A stretch of DNA of 64,000 bases, taken from contig OX422209.1 in NCBI GenBank assembly GCA_949130495.1, positions 695,809,757-695,873,756 on the forward strand, in the 5' to 3' direction. This document shows, piece after piece, positions 1 to 10,487 of the stretch. This stretch comes from Sambucus nigra (Eukaryota; Streptophyta; Magnoliopsida; Dipsacales; Adoxaceae). The position numbers were made by a program, and so were the translations under genes. The notes beneath the pieces were generated by a model. The model saw only the letters and a program-made list of their open reading frames with translations, did not search any database and was not told where the DNA came from. How positions within the stretch are numbered: the first letter of the stretch is position 1; every line of letters begins with the position of its first letter.

Positions 1-135
1 CCAAAAAGAATAAACAACAGTGACGTGATAAAATAGCAAAGGTCAAATCAAGTAGGCATGCAAGGTCTTATCTTTCTGATGCCAAAAGATAAAGCTAACA
101 CATATGTATAATAAGATATATTATATAACCATACA
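1..135. other. Flank of the Helitron insertion
   Basis: AT-rich sequence with no recognisable gene. It ends in A at 135, the left half of the AT dinucleotide into which the Helitron appears to have inserted. Confidence 0.5.
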
Positions 136-1116
136 TCTATATAATAAAGTAAGAAACTTATATATGTCATAAGATGAAAAAATGATGTCATCAATATAAT
201 TTATTTATGTAATGCCTCTTTTGCCCTTCACATTTTTAATTTCCCCCCCTTTTTTTGCTTTCCAAAATTACACTTTGATTTGAAATTTTGGATATTTTGG
301 TCAAACTGACTTTATCAATTTGTTCAAACTCTTTCTCATGGTTAACCCACAGCTGAGATTGAATTTTAAAAGTCTAATGATTTAAGAGTTTGACACGTGG
401 ACGATTGCTTTTATGGCAGGTATTTTTTACTAAGAGCGAATACACACATGAACTATGTCTCCCACGCTAAAAAATGATTCTAAGTATTTGTACTGCCTCG
501 ATCTTCCCACCCATCCCATCTTTCACCACTTCCTCGCAGAGAAGTTGTACCTCTTAGATATGTTTGTTTACAAGTTGACGCATATTTTCCTCCCACTTAA
601 TTTATCCTCTCCCACACGTCAATCCCCCTTTCTCTCTTCTTAAAATCCAAAGATCTTCTACTCTCTCTAAAACCAATCCTCATCTCCCCTTTTTATTTGG
701 CGTAGCTCTTATTTTAATTTGGTAACGAACAGTTGCACGACCTTCAAGGCTACGCCCTTCAATGACACCCCCAACGAAAAGTTGCAGACCGCCTTCAACG
801 CTACAACCGACCTTTAACGCTACGGCCGGGCTTCAACGCCATGATCTCAGATTAGGACCGACTTTATAAAGAGTTATAGTTGGATTTTGAAATATCTATA
901 GCTTCAAATGGGTTATAATCGAAGCCTCTACTGTGTTTCGGGTTCAGCGGGAGACCAAATCTTTACCAGCAGGATATTTTATCTCTATTTCCACCAAAAA
1001 AATTTATAGGACCCATTCTCTCACTCATCCTTTGATTTAATTTTTAAGGTTTGTTTTGGGTTTAATATTTGATTCTTAAATCACCACCCGGTTTTGATCC
1101 TTAAATCACCCCTTTT

Positions 1117-1439
1117 TTTGTTGGTATATCTTTCTCAAGCGATTTTTGTTGTTTTTTTGTGGTCACCCTTATTTTCGCCACCATCTTCATTATCTGTAAG
1201 GGAAAAAAAAGAAAGATACAGGAATCTGATCCTCCTCAAATCCGGGTCCAACGTCAAGTACTGTAACCGACAGTGCAACATTTGACCCATTTAAACGGGT
1301 CTCGATGTCGGAGCTCCAAAAATCTACCAGGAATATCTCAAAGGACCTCATAACTGGTGACGGTAGTGTTGACTTGGTCTATAAGGCCACTGTTTCTAAC
1401 GGCGTAAGCATCGCCATGAGTTCCGAGTTGAGACGGTAG
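1117..1439 (+). pseudogene. Captured fragment of a receptor-like protein kinase
   Basis: Two adjoining frames give a receptor-kinase middle section. Frame 1 (1117-1266) encodes a hydrophobic membrane span (core FFVVTLIFATIFIIC) followed by the basic stretch KGKKRK, as at the cytoplasmic side of a plant receptor kinase. After a shift near 1228, another frame (1230-1439) reads a serine/threonine-rich juxtamembrane part, then VSMSELQKSTRNIS and GDGSVDLVYKATVSNGVSIA. That resembles the segment before kinase subdomain I, the glycine-rich loop (normally GxGxFGxVYKA) and the strand leading to the ATP-binding lysine. The lysine region is lost (AMSSEL where AVKKL is usual) and a TAG follows. The leucine-rich repeats, the rest of the kinase and the catalytic loop are absent. 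It cannot make a working kinase. The exact parent gene is not known to me. Confidence 0.6.
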
Positions 1440-2992
1440 CTTTAGGTATTTTGGTTGCAGTCATGTTTCAACATCTATTTTTTAGCATCGATCCCATGAG
1501 TTTTTTACTTAGTTAAAAGTCCCATAACCGTTCCTTTCCTTCCCATAACTATTTCATTTTGTGGGTTGTTTTCTTGACTTTTTCTGTCCTGCACTTACTT
1601 ATTTATTTGAAAAAGGGGGATTAAATACCTCTGAGTCCCGGTACTTTTGGCTTGGTCTATATTTTCTGATCCGCAGTTCAAGTTGGCCCCAGTTTTTTTT
1701 TATACTATGTTCTATTTTTGCTAGATATGATTGAATGTTGCTAATTATTTTGATTTTAAATATACAATACTCAAATTAGTAGCACATTTTGCTGAAATAA
1801 TAGTATAACTTAATTTTTTTATTGAAACGGTAGAGTTCAGTGAATTTTTGAAAACAAAAAGAAATTTACATTGTACTTTAATACTTGATTGTGTACTATA
1901 TGGTGGAATTTCGATTTGTTTATGAGTTTTTATTTTTAAACTTTATGTTTAATTTTTGTTGTAAAATAAACATATCTTTGTGATCTAATTCAACCTCTTT
2001 TCCTTTTCTTCCTCTCTAATTACTTATGTTATTTTCATTATCATTGCAGGAAAGGTTCTTAAATTTTGTCAACCACCCCGGCTTCCTAATTGGAGAGTAT
2101 TGTTTGATTTGGATTCCTAATAGTTACATTATTTTTTGATCATCTACAAATTCTAATATGAGGAATTATGAAGTAAATGATTTTGTAAATAAATAAAAAA
2201 TTTACTTTTGTGTATTTGTTTAATGTTTGGAAGTAGTCTATTTGATTTTTTTTTATTGGTGAATGGAATGAATTCAATAATTATGGGCAATATTTAACAT
2301 TCTATTGTGCTTGAAAGAGACAAATAAAGTTTTTCTCGACTTGCTGTTTATTGTGTAAGAAAGGTTGTCATGTTTCAGAATATATGATGTGTTGTTAGCT
2401 ATCTTTTGTGGTATTCGCAATATGTCCATTTCTTTTGGTTCTCTTTTTTTTTCCTAAGAATTTTTTGGCGGTTTTTATGGTAATTTTTTCTAAGGATCTT
2501 TATATTTTTTATGAATAAATTTAAAGGGTCTTTCTTTTTATTATTGGAGTTTACAACTTGCTCCAAAGCTATTGATGTGCCCAGGTTCAAGATGCGTATA
2601 TTCAGTGCAACTTAAAACTCAATGGTGAAGACATTTCATGATCGTTTGTATACTTTTCGTAGTCATTTCCCTAATTATCATTATGGATTTGAGTGTAATG
2701 TTGAAATTAATAAGAATTCATATATTAGTTATGACGATTTTGTTTAGAGGAGGTCCAAACTGGACTAATTGTTGGTGTGTTTTCTTAATTATTTTTAAGA
2801 AAATTGGATAGTCTTATAATTAGAAGAAATTTTGCCCAATTTTCCAAAACTGTTTTTATTTATTTGAATTATATGTAAAACAATTACAACGTAAAATTAT
2901 AATTTATTTTGTTGAGCAACGAAAAATTTTCTGTTTTGCGATATGTACTTTGGAATTCGTTTTGCAGTTACATACTTTTTGAAAATTTTCAT

Positions 2993-3020
2993 CGTGCCTT
3001 CAGGCACGGGCATACCCTAG
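2993..3020 (+). other. Helitron 3' terminal hairpin and CTAG end
   Basis: CGTGCC (2993-2998) pairs with GGCACG (3003-3008) around a TTCA loop. CTAG follows at 3017-3020. A GC-rich hairpin about 10 bases before CTRR is the known Helitron termination signal. Confidence 0.8.
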
Positions 3021-3622
3021 TATATATATAACCAGCCATAAACAAAAGGCCACGCATGCATCAGACTTATCAATAATATATATACATGCATATAACATAT
3101 AATATATATATATTAACATACACGCAAATGCATATTTCAAAAAAAATATCTTTAACTTCAAACAAAATTATTCTGCAACTTTTATTAAAAAAAATATTTA
3201 GTGTCAAAACTTATTTTCCAAGAAATATTTTTCTTATAAAAATTTCAAATAAAGTTTTTGAACTCAAAAAAATTATTATGACAAAAATCAGCACTAACAT
3301 GAGATATGACAAGTGACATGCAAATACAAACGTGATATCGTGTCCAACGTGACAAAAATTCCTATGAGCAATAGAATATGAAAATTATCTTTTTCTGAGA
3401 GGGAGGACTGAATCGAGTGCTCATTTGATGTAGATGAACAATGAGAGCTTGGCGTCGATAGGGGCGACACACAATCCTAATTTACAAAATTATTTTGTCA
3501 AAATTCACGTCCAACTAGATGAAGTCCTATATAGCTAAAGCACGAAAAGCAAACCTTAGGTGTGCTCTATATAGGGACCTTCACAAATGTAACATGTTGG
3601 ACATGAGAAAATTGTCCTTACA
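3021..3622. other. AT-rich spacer, no gene seen
   Basis: Sequence between the Helitron and the truncated A' LTR. It is AT-rich with TATA repeats at 3020-3120. The one frame at 3086-3316 (76 codons) is rich in lysine and isoleucine as expected from base composition, and I give it no function. The A' LTR similarity stops at about 3622, so a deletion or older junction lies there. Confidence 0.4.
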
Positions 3623-3717
3623 CATAAAAATGATATAAATCCAAGTTAATTACGATGCATGAGATCATAAAAAGGACAAAATTAAGGGTATAAATATGAA
3701 ATATTTATGCCTAATTA
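3623..3717 (-). repeat. Truncated 3' LTR of element A'
   Basis: Read on the minus strand from 3717 this resembles the first ~95 bases of the A' 5' LTR (28329 downward), including the shared stretch CGTAATTAACTTGGATTTAT. Similarity ends near 3622. The two A' LTRs differ at many positions, so the element is old. The expected TG start reads TA. Confidence 0.6.
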
Positions 3718-3838
3718 AACCCCCCTAACTTAGAACGTTTCACATCCCGAGAAATGTAAGAAAATAAGAGCATGAGTTTAAATGGAATTCTAAATAACTA
3801 ATGGATATACGAGTGGTGTCTCGTGATGGTTTGCAGTG
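3718..3838 (-). other. 3' internal end of A' with polypurine tract
   Basis: On the minus strand this reads CACTGCAAACCATCACGAGAC and ends in a polypurine tract (TCTAAGTTAGGGGGG) next to the LTR remnant. It continues the sequence that resumes at 24466: the joined host site matches the CACTGCAAACC stretch found before the 3' LTR of families A, B and C. Array A therefore sits inside A'. The downstream hairpins conserved in the other families have decayed here. Confidence 0.65.
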
Positions 3839-5396
3839 TGATTGGGCATAAATATTGTATATTTATCCCCCTAATTTCAGTACATTTGTGAACCCGAGTG
3901 ATGTAACATATATGGATTTGATTCACAATTATGCTACTAACCTTCGTTGGCGAGTATTTTGTGTTTCGTGATTCTCTTATTGGTTTTACAGGTTAATTAT
4001 GCAAGCAGTGCAAAAGAGGAAGCAAGACAGTGCAAGAAAAGCTAAGAAGGCAAGTTCAAGGGCAATTCGGAAATTTTTTAGCCCGATCCGGAAGACGAAG
4101 CCAACTGGAAAGTTGAAGAGCTCGGAACAACGAGAACACTGGAGGAAACGACACTCAAATCCGAGCTACGATTGAAAAGTTATGCTCAGTTGAAGTTGAA
4201 GAAAAATCCAAGAAAAGAAGAGAAAAGTCAGAAAAATTCTAAGTGTTGAACTCCAGGCCAGCACACATTCGCGAACCCCAACCTGAACCGGTTCGGGGGG
4301 CGAACCAGTTCGCAGGTACACCCGAACCGGTTCGGGGTACCTGATGCACGAATTTTGTTTGTTATGCTGATTTGTTCCCAAGTCTCCTATTAGGTTTTAA
4401 ACACTCCAAACTTGTGGGAAACGTAGGTATTAACCTAGGAGCAGCTATTAGGGCTAGTTTTAGAGAGTTTTTGATAGAAAAAAAGGGGAGGAACATCTAG
4501 GAACATCAAGGGCATAAATTACTTCAAGAATTCATCATTTCGGGTTTGTTTTTGCAAGTTTTAATTCAAGATTCTTGTTTCTCATTGATTATTCTTGCAT
4601 ACTTAGTTTTTCCTATTTTATTCAGCTTCTTTCCGCATTCATAATACGTATTTACATGTTTCTAGTTAGTTTCATCGTGAATTCCTACACATGCAACATC
4701 ATTATTTCATGCATTAGTCAAATTAATATGTCCGGGTAGGTTTTTCAAGGTTGGGATGCATGAACCCAACCTGATGTGTTAGTGCAAGTGTATAACGTTA
4801 ATGATGAATTTAATGATTAATTTTGATCGTATCGCGTAATTTCATAAGAATTGTAGATCTTTATATCTCGTTTTCCCCTGGGTACTCGTGATGATTTAGA
4901 GTACAATTTGAGTGTAATTACCACGATATCGATTTACTCATCCTCAGATTAGGTATGACGCTGGCTTGAACCTCGTATACATAATGCTTGGGAGTACTAA
5001 ATTCCGGGTTTGAATTAATCGGATAAATTTATGATTGACGTTGTCACTGCATTACACTAGGGATGGGGGATTGTATTCCCATCCTATTTTCTCATCATTT
5101 AGTTAAAAAGTTCGATTCCATTCTTCATTCATAATTTAGGTAATTTAGTTAGCTGCATTTTTCATCATAATTTCATAATTGCATTTAGTGTAATCGAATC
5201 CCAAAAACCAAATCAATCTTTTCTTTTCTTCTTAGAGTCAACGTTAGGATTCCTCAGTCTTATCCCGTCGTCACAACTCTCGTTGTCCTTTTTCCCTGAG
5301 GATCGATACCCGACTTGTCGGATTATTACTTGAACGACAGGCTTGCACTTGAGCCTAGAGAGTACACACTTTAGAGACACATTCTGAGTCGTGTCA
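3839..5396 (+). repeat. LTR 1 of array A
   Basis: 1,558 bp, starts TGATTGGGCATAAATA and ends CGTGTCA just before the primer site. It contains palindromes built on GAACCGGTTC at 4285-4294 and 4323-4334 with an imperfect one at 4301-4312. The U5 part holds a stem-loop CCGA-CTTG-TCGG followed by GCTTGCACTTGAGCC, a stretch shared with families A' and B. No convincing TATA box was seen. It shares variants with LTR 2 that LTR 3 and LTR 4 lack. Confidence 0.9.
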
Positions 5397-5402
5397 AGTT
5401 TT

Positions 5403-5420
5403 TGGCGCCGTTGCCGAGGA
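5403..5420 (+). other. Primer-binding site (tRNA-Asp), unit 1
   Basis: TGGCGCCGTTGCCGAGGA, complementary to the 3' end of plant tRNA-Asp except for one base (A for G at 5417). It begins six bases after the LTR. A tRNA-Asp primer is typical of Athila-type elements. Confidence 0.85.
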
Positions 5421-5764
5421 ATTAGGTAGACTTAGGATTAGAGTGAGCCAATCCAAAGCGTTGACCAAAAATTCAATAATAAAAAAAAAATATATAAAAA
5501 GCACAAAAAGATTCACCACCATCTCTCACAAGCTTAATGCAAAATTCTGAAACCACTCCCACACCCCATAATACTCCAACCAGCATTCACGAAAATCCAC
5601 TTGTTGAGTATAATCCCGACAGTCCCCACACTCCGAACGCCCCACAGTTCTGGATCCCACGTCCCACACCATCGTAGTCAATCTCTAGTAACACTCCCTT
5701 CTCCTTCGTAGGACACACTTCGAGCACACCCAGTGAGAGCGCCGAATCGTCAAGTGAGAGAGAG

Positions 5765-8749
5765 ATGTCGCAACATAGTAATGCACCTACCGGTGAGGAT
5801 GAACTTCCGTACCGCCCGTTGAGAGAGTTCTTATATCCTGAGCGCACTGTCACTCCAGGATGCATTATACTCCCGTATAATGCCGGGCAGTTCCGTTTCA
5901 AAAATGGTATGATCCAGACACTACCACATTACCATGGTATGGATTCTGAAAAACCATACCTTCATATAAGGGAATTTGAGGACGTGTGTGATACCCTCAA
6001 TGATCAAACCTGCACACAAGAGGTAATTCGCCTCAAACTCTTCCCCTTCTCGCTTAAAGATAAAGCCAAAGCTTGGCTATGGTCTTTACCTCCAAGCTCG
6101 ATTCCATCCTGGAATGAGCTATAGTCTAAATTTCTCAAGAAATTCTTCCCAACACATTGAACAATCTCTATCAAGGCTCAAATTCAAGCATTTAGACAAC
6201 ATGAAAATGAGCCATTCCATCGATGTTACGAAAGTTTCAACGAGTTAGTGGCTTCATGCCCCCATCATGGATTTGATCCATCGCAAATCATCTCCTTTAT
6301 CTATAATGGGTTGAATCTTAATTCTAAACAGCTTGTTGAAACCATGGGAAGTGGTCCATTTGTCGATTTAGATGCCCATGATGCTGATTTTCACATGAGG
6401 TATGTGGCCGAGACTACCCAATCCTGGGATACATCCGATCCGAACGCTCAAAATTGAAATCGACAATCTACCACCACTCCGTCGACGTCCGGTCTATTCC
6501 ACGTAGATAAGAATTCTATGACGGACAGTCGGTTGGACACCATTGAGAAAGGACTGCGAGACTTATGTGAAGTAGTTGGATCTATCAAAAATCCTATCGT
6601 GATGGCATGTGCGATTTGTGAGGCGAGACATTCAACTGAGGAATGTCCGACGATACCCACCTACAAAGTAATGTTGCAGGAGCAAGTTAGTGGTATAGGA
6701 GGTTTTAAGGGTAATTTCGATGCCCCGCACGGGAATTCATACAACGCTACGTGGAAAAAACATCCCGGTTTTAGCTACGGGCAACAACATGCCGCAATGA
6801 ACCCTCCTTCGCATGTTGCCCCTCCTCCACCACACCAATTTCAACAAGCTCCACACATGCAAGGACATGTGCAAGCACCGCCACCCCATGGAAATTATAT
6901 CCCGCCACGGCAGAGAACCCTCGAGGATACCATGAATCAATTCATTGCAAGTCAGACTGCAAACAATGACAAATATGATCGTCAGATTGGCGACATAAAT
7001 GCGACTCTGTCAAAAATACAAACATCAATGAGTGTTCAAGAGAAAGGTAAATTTCCTGCCCAAGGGCAACGACCTCCCCAAGGTCAAACTAGTGTTAGCT
7101 CCACCTCCAGTGAACATCAAGAGCAATGTAGTGCAATTACCACTCTACGTAGTGGGAGGGTAGTTGACTTGTAACCTCCCCCACGAGACATACTTAAAGA
7201 CAAGGAGATCTCGCCCGACACGAAAGAGGCCGAAGATGTCCCCTTGAATGAAGGTGATAAAGACGACACTAGTGAGTCTGAGGTAGTAGTGAAACCACCC
7301 ACCGCGGCACCATTTCCTCAAAGGTTGATTCCTTCACAGAAAGGATGCCCACGTGATGAAGTGCTGGACGTGCTAAAGCAAGTAAAGCTAAATTTACCCT
7401 TTCTTGATGCCATCAAGCAAATTCCAGCTCATGGCAAAGTTATCAAAGATTTGTTGACGGTAAAAAGGAAGATGAAGGTAAAAAAGAATGTCTTTCTAGC
7501 ACAGAATGTGAGCTCTATTCTATTCAATGATCTCCCACCTAAATTCAAAGATCCCGGTGCACCCACCATTTCCTGCATCATTGGAGAAAACAAAATCAAA
7601 AAAGCCTTACTTGATTTGGGAGCAAGTGTGAATATCCTCCCTTACTCCATCTATAGGCAACTTGACTTGGGAGACCTCAAGCCAACAAAGGTCACTCTCC
7701 AATTAGCGGATCGAACCGTGAAGATCCCAAGAGGCATAGTCGAGGACGTGATCGCCCAATTTGACACTTTCTACTTCCCGGTAGACTTTGTCATTTGGGA
7801 CACGGAGCCCTCATTTAACTGGAGTAACCATGTTCCCATCATCCTTGGGCGCCCTTTCTTAGCTACGGCTAACGCAATCATCAATACTCGGAATGGGCGA
7901 ATGCAACTCACCTTTGGGAACATGACCTTAGAGACCAACATACTCCATGTCACCCAACATACGGAGGAAGAAGATGACCTTCACGCGGTGAGCTTCGTAG
8001 ACGAGATCGTAGGGAAGTACTTTGAGGAAAATGATTGTGGGGAAGCCCTAGGGTCCTGCTTAGTGTCGAGCCATGAGAATGAGGGGTCCCATAAGAGAGA
8101 GCCATTAGGGGTGAGCCCTATTTCATCAAGTAATAGTGGTGGTTGTGACAATGAGAGAAAAGTGGGGGAGAGGTGTGTAGTGACCGCAATTGAAAGAGAG
8201 AGAGAGGGGTTAGAAGAGAGAAAACTGGTGGAGTTGGAGATCGAGCAAGTAAGAGAGGATGTAGGCACTACTCGAGAGAGAGATCTAGGGGACATGAGCA
8301 TGGAAGAATTTGAAAAAGAATTCGGTCCGGTGGATGAGAGCCTAGATGAGAGCCTTAACGACCAAGTCCAAACTCTATTGGATTCATTTAGACACCTAGA
8401 AGAAAGCGAATTGAAAGATAAAATCGATGAATTTCTTCTTTGTGACCATCCACCCATACCACTAGAGGTCCCGAAGGCGAGTGAGGAGAAAAGTTATGGT
8501 TCATCCGACTTAGAGCCCGACCCATGCATCTTAAAAATTGAAAGAAACCTAGGTGTCCCCTCCGAGTCAGTGCACGTAGACCACGCTTTGAGTCAACATC
8601 ACGAGGATCCCTTTCCAATTAGTCACGACGAGTCTCCCGATCTATACTTTATCTATGGGCGAGGTCCCAACTTGTTTCGATTGCTGGAATATAATCCTAG
8701 GACAGGAGTGACAAGGAGAGCATCGACCCCCGTAAGTGGGGTCGGGTGA
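5765..8749 (+). pseudogene. Broken gag-protease-tail frame, unit 1
   Basis: Unit-1 counterpart of the unbroken frame at 19065-22037, in a single reading frame throughout. It carries TAG at 6122-6124, TGA at 6158-6160, TGA at 6455-6457 and TAA at 7172-7174. The first three fit C-to-T change at glutamine or arginine codons, as expected from decay of methylated cytosine. The order of parts is capsid-type gag domain, zinc knuckle (CAICEARHSTEEC, where the usual glycine before His is Arg), proline-rich linker, aspartic protease (DLGASVN) and acidic tail. The last 501 codons (7244-8749) are open. It is four codons longer than unit 3 because unit 3 lost 12 bp in the proline-rich linker. It also has the upstream in-frame stretch from ATG 5537 that ends at a TAG shared by all three units. 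Confidence 0.85.
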
Positions 8750-8797
8750 GTTTGTGGAGAGATGAGAGGTCGTCGCACCCCCGACACGTATGGGGTG
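8725..8797 (+). other. Twin C4/G4 hairpins around the stop codon, unit 1
   Basis: GACCCC (8725-8730) pairs with GGGGTC (8738-8743) around a 7-base loop just before the TGA at 8747-8749. CACCCC (8776-8781) pairs with GGGGTG (8792-8797) around a 10-base loop. The same pair recurs in units 2 and 3 and in element B with the same distance from the stop. Function unknown. Confidence 0.6.
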
Positions 8798-8942
8798 ATT
8801 GTTGTCGTCTTTTTGAGTCATGCATGAGTGTCATATAGTGTCTTGTTGTATTTTTCATATTTGTTTGTTTTATTTTTCCGCACTTTTCATTCGCCTTGAG
8901 TTAGATTTTCGTCCTTTTTGCTTGAGGACAATGCAAAAGTCT

Positions 8943-8954
8943 AAGTTAGGGGGG
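8943..8954 (+). other. Internal polypurine tract, unit 1
   Basis: AAGTTAGGGGGG, identical to the terminal tract at 10474-10485 but about 1.5 kb upstream of it and just after GAGGACAATGC. Equivalent tracts lie at 15592-15603 and 22231-22242, and in families B and C. Confidence 0.6.
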
Positions 8955-10272
8955 TCATAAGTGCGTATTTCTAAAACGTCACAAATCTTCAAAATGCCCA
9001 AAATTTCAAAAAAAATCATAAAATTTTGAAAAATCCAAAAATATTTTTGTTCAAAATAAATAAAAATTGGAATTCAAAATTTTCAAAAATATCATTAAAA
9101 GTCGAATTGGAGTCTCAAATTGTAAACATCCAACATACACAAAACCGAAATTGACCAAAGATGGAAATTGAGCGAAAATTAACGACTTAACGAATAAATG
9201 TGGAGATTAACAAACCCGGTGAGATTCGAGCCTATCACGTTTTGCGAGATTTTAAATCAATCCGAGTTAATTGTTAACTCAAAGTTCTTTTTAGCGCGTA
9301 ATAAGTCTTCAAGGATCTTAATTCTTTCATTTTGATCGGTTTTGAAAAATGTGTGCAATATTGCCTTGAAAAACGTGCCAAATTAGTCTCTAAAATTAAA
9401 TTAATCTCAAAACGCATATGGTAACGCAATTGGCATTTGGGGAAATGAAGTAGGCTCTCGTTTGTCACCAAAAAATATTGGCCAAAAAAAAAAAAAATTT
9501 ATCCCTTTTGTAACCCAAATTGAGCCGAATAATTTTCCCTTTCGTTTGACAACCCGAAAAACCCAAAATAGCCGGAATTGTGAAAAATGAAAAAAATTCA
9601 GAATTTAAGTCCGAAAAATTCAACAAAAAGGGGCAAGAAAAAATAGAAGAATGCTCAACAAAAATAACAAGAAAAGAAATGAAAAAAAATATAGAAAAAG
9701 AAGAAAAAAATGAGCAATAGCCCGGAAAAAGCACAAATGGACATCATTAATGACTTTTCCAATTCCAACCTTCCATACCTCCTTCATTTTACCTAATGCA
9801 ACCTTCATCCCGAAAAAGTCCTAACCGAGTCCAAATTGCAAAAATTGATTACCGCGTGGAGAGCTAAGACACCAAAAGATAATATAAGAGATGAAATATG
9901 CGCGAAATAGAGGCAATGTTCCCGTTTTTAAAATCGTAATCCGTTGAAGAGATCCTTTTGCCATAAAATTTTCGTCTTTCTAATTGCATGCGTGAATTTG
10001 CTTCCATTACATTTACTCTTTATATCACGCATGCTGAAAGAATAGCCATAATCCGAGAGATTCATTTGTGAGAACATCCCGTGAGAAATTGAAATCAAAA
10101 CGAATTTTCGGATAAGTAACGTAATGATCAATCAGTAAAAATTGGCGGTTATATTTCCAGCTTCGCACACACGCACTACGGTTTGAGACTCGTAAATATG
10201 ATTTAATGATGATTATTTTCTGGAAAAGTTTGAATTGCTCAATTTTTGCGTATTTTGAATTTTCTTTGAGTC

Positions 10273-10391
10273 GAATTTTGTGGGTATATTCACTGCAAAC
10301 CCTCACAAGACACAACTCGTCCTACTAGGGTAACCTAGAGGTTTAAAGGCTTGTTGCATACGCTAAATGCAATCGCTTGCCCGCGAAAGTG
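10273..10391 (+). other. Conserved hairpin segment before the 3' LTR, unit 1
   Basis: Starts GAATTTTGTGGGTATATTCA. CTAGG (10325-10329) pairs with CCTAG (10334-10338) around GTAA, a GNRA-type tetraloop. TTGCAT (10354-10359) pairs with ATGCAA (10367-10372) around the 7-base loop ACGCTAA. A weaker stem lies between ACAAG and CTCGT upstream. The same layout occurs in families B, C and D. Confidence 0.65.
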
Positions 10392-10487
10392 GTACTCTAT
10401 CCCAATAAAGTCCTTGAAGTGTCCTTAACTCTTACTTTCATTATTTTACATTGCTCGGGACGCGCAAAGTTCTAAGTTAGGGGGGTT

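Larger units (their letters stand above)
136..3020 (+). mobile_element. Non-autonomous Helitron
   Basis: The left end begins TCTATATAATAAAG and is preceded by A at 135. The right end is CTAG at 3017-3020 followed by T, with a hairpin just upstream. TC start, CTAG end, sub-terminal hairpin and insertion between A and T are the known hallmarks of plant Helitrons (rolling-circle DNA transposons). No Rep/helicase frame is present, so the 2,885-bp element would depend on a partner. It carries a receptor-kinase gene piece at 1117-1439, in line with the known habit of Helitrons of picking up gene fragments. A run of related CTTCAA-GCTAC stretches lies at about 740-840. The rest, including 1440-2990, is AT-rich with no convincing coding sequence. 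The ends are well supported; where the captured material stops is not. Confidence 0.75.
8750..10487 (+). other. 3' untranslated module, unit 1
   Basis: About 1.74 kb without a credible sense-strand frame. It opens with the second C4/G4 hairpin, then a GAGGACAATGC motif (8924-8934) and an internal polypurine tract (8943-8954). An A-rich part (about 9480-9720) follows, then the conserved hairpin segment at 10273-10391 and the terminal polypurine tract (10474-10485) before LTR 2. Most of this stretch is recognisably related to the same region of element B (52557-54438) and of A' (minus strand), although their LTRs differ. Hydrophobic antisense frames across the A-rich part look compositional. 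Confidence 0.7.

Noticed and set aside
5587..5901. 104-codon minus-strand frame present in all three array units
   Set aside because: Antisense shadow of the gag start; kept only because gag is kept.
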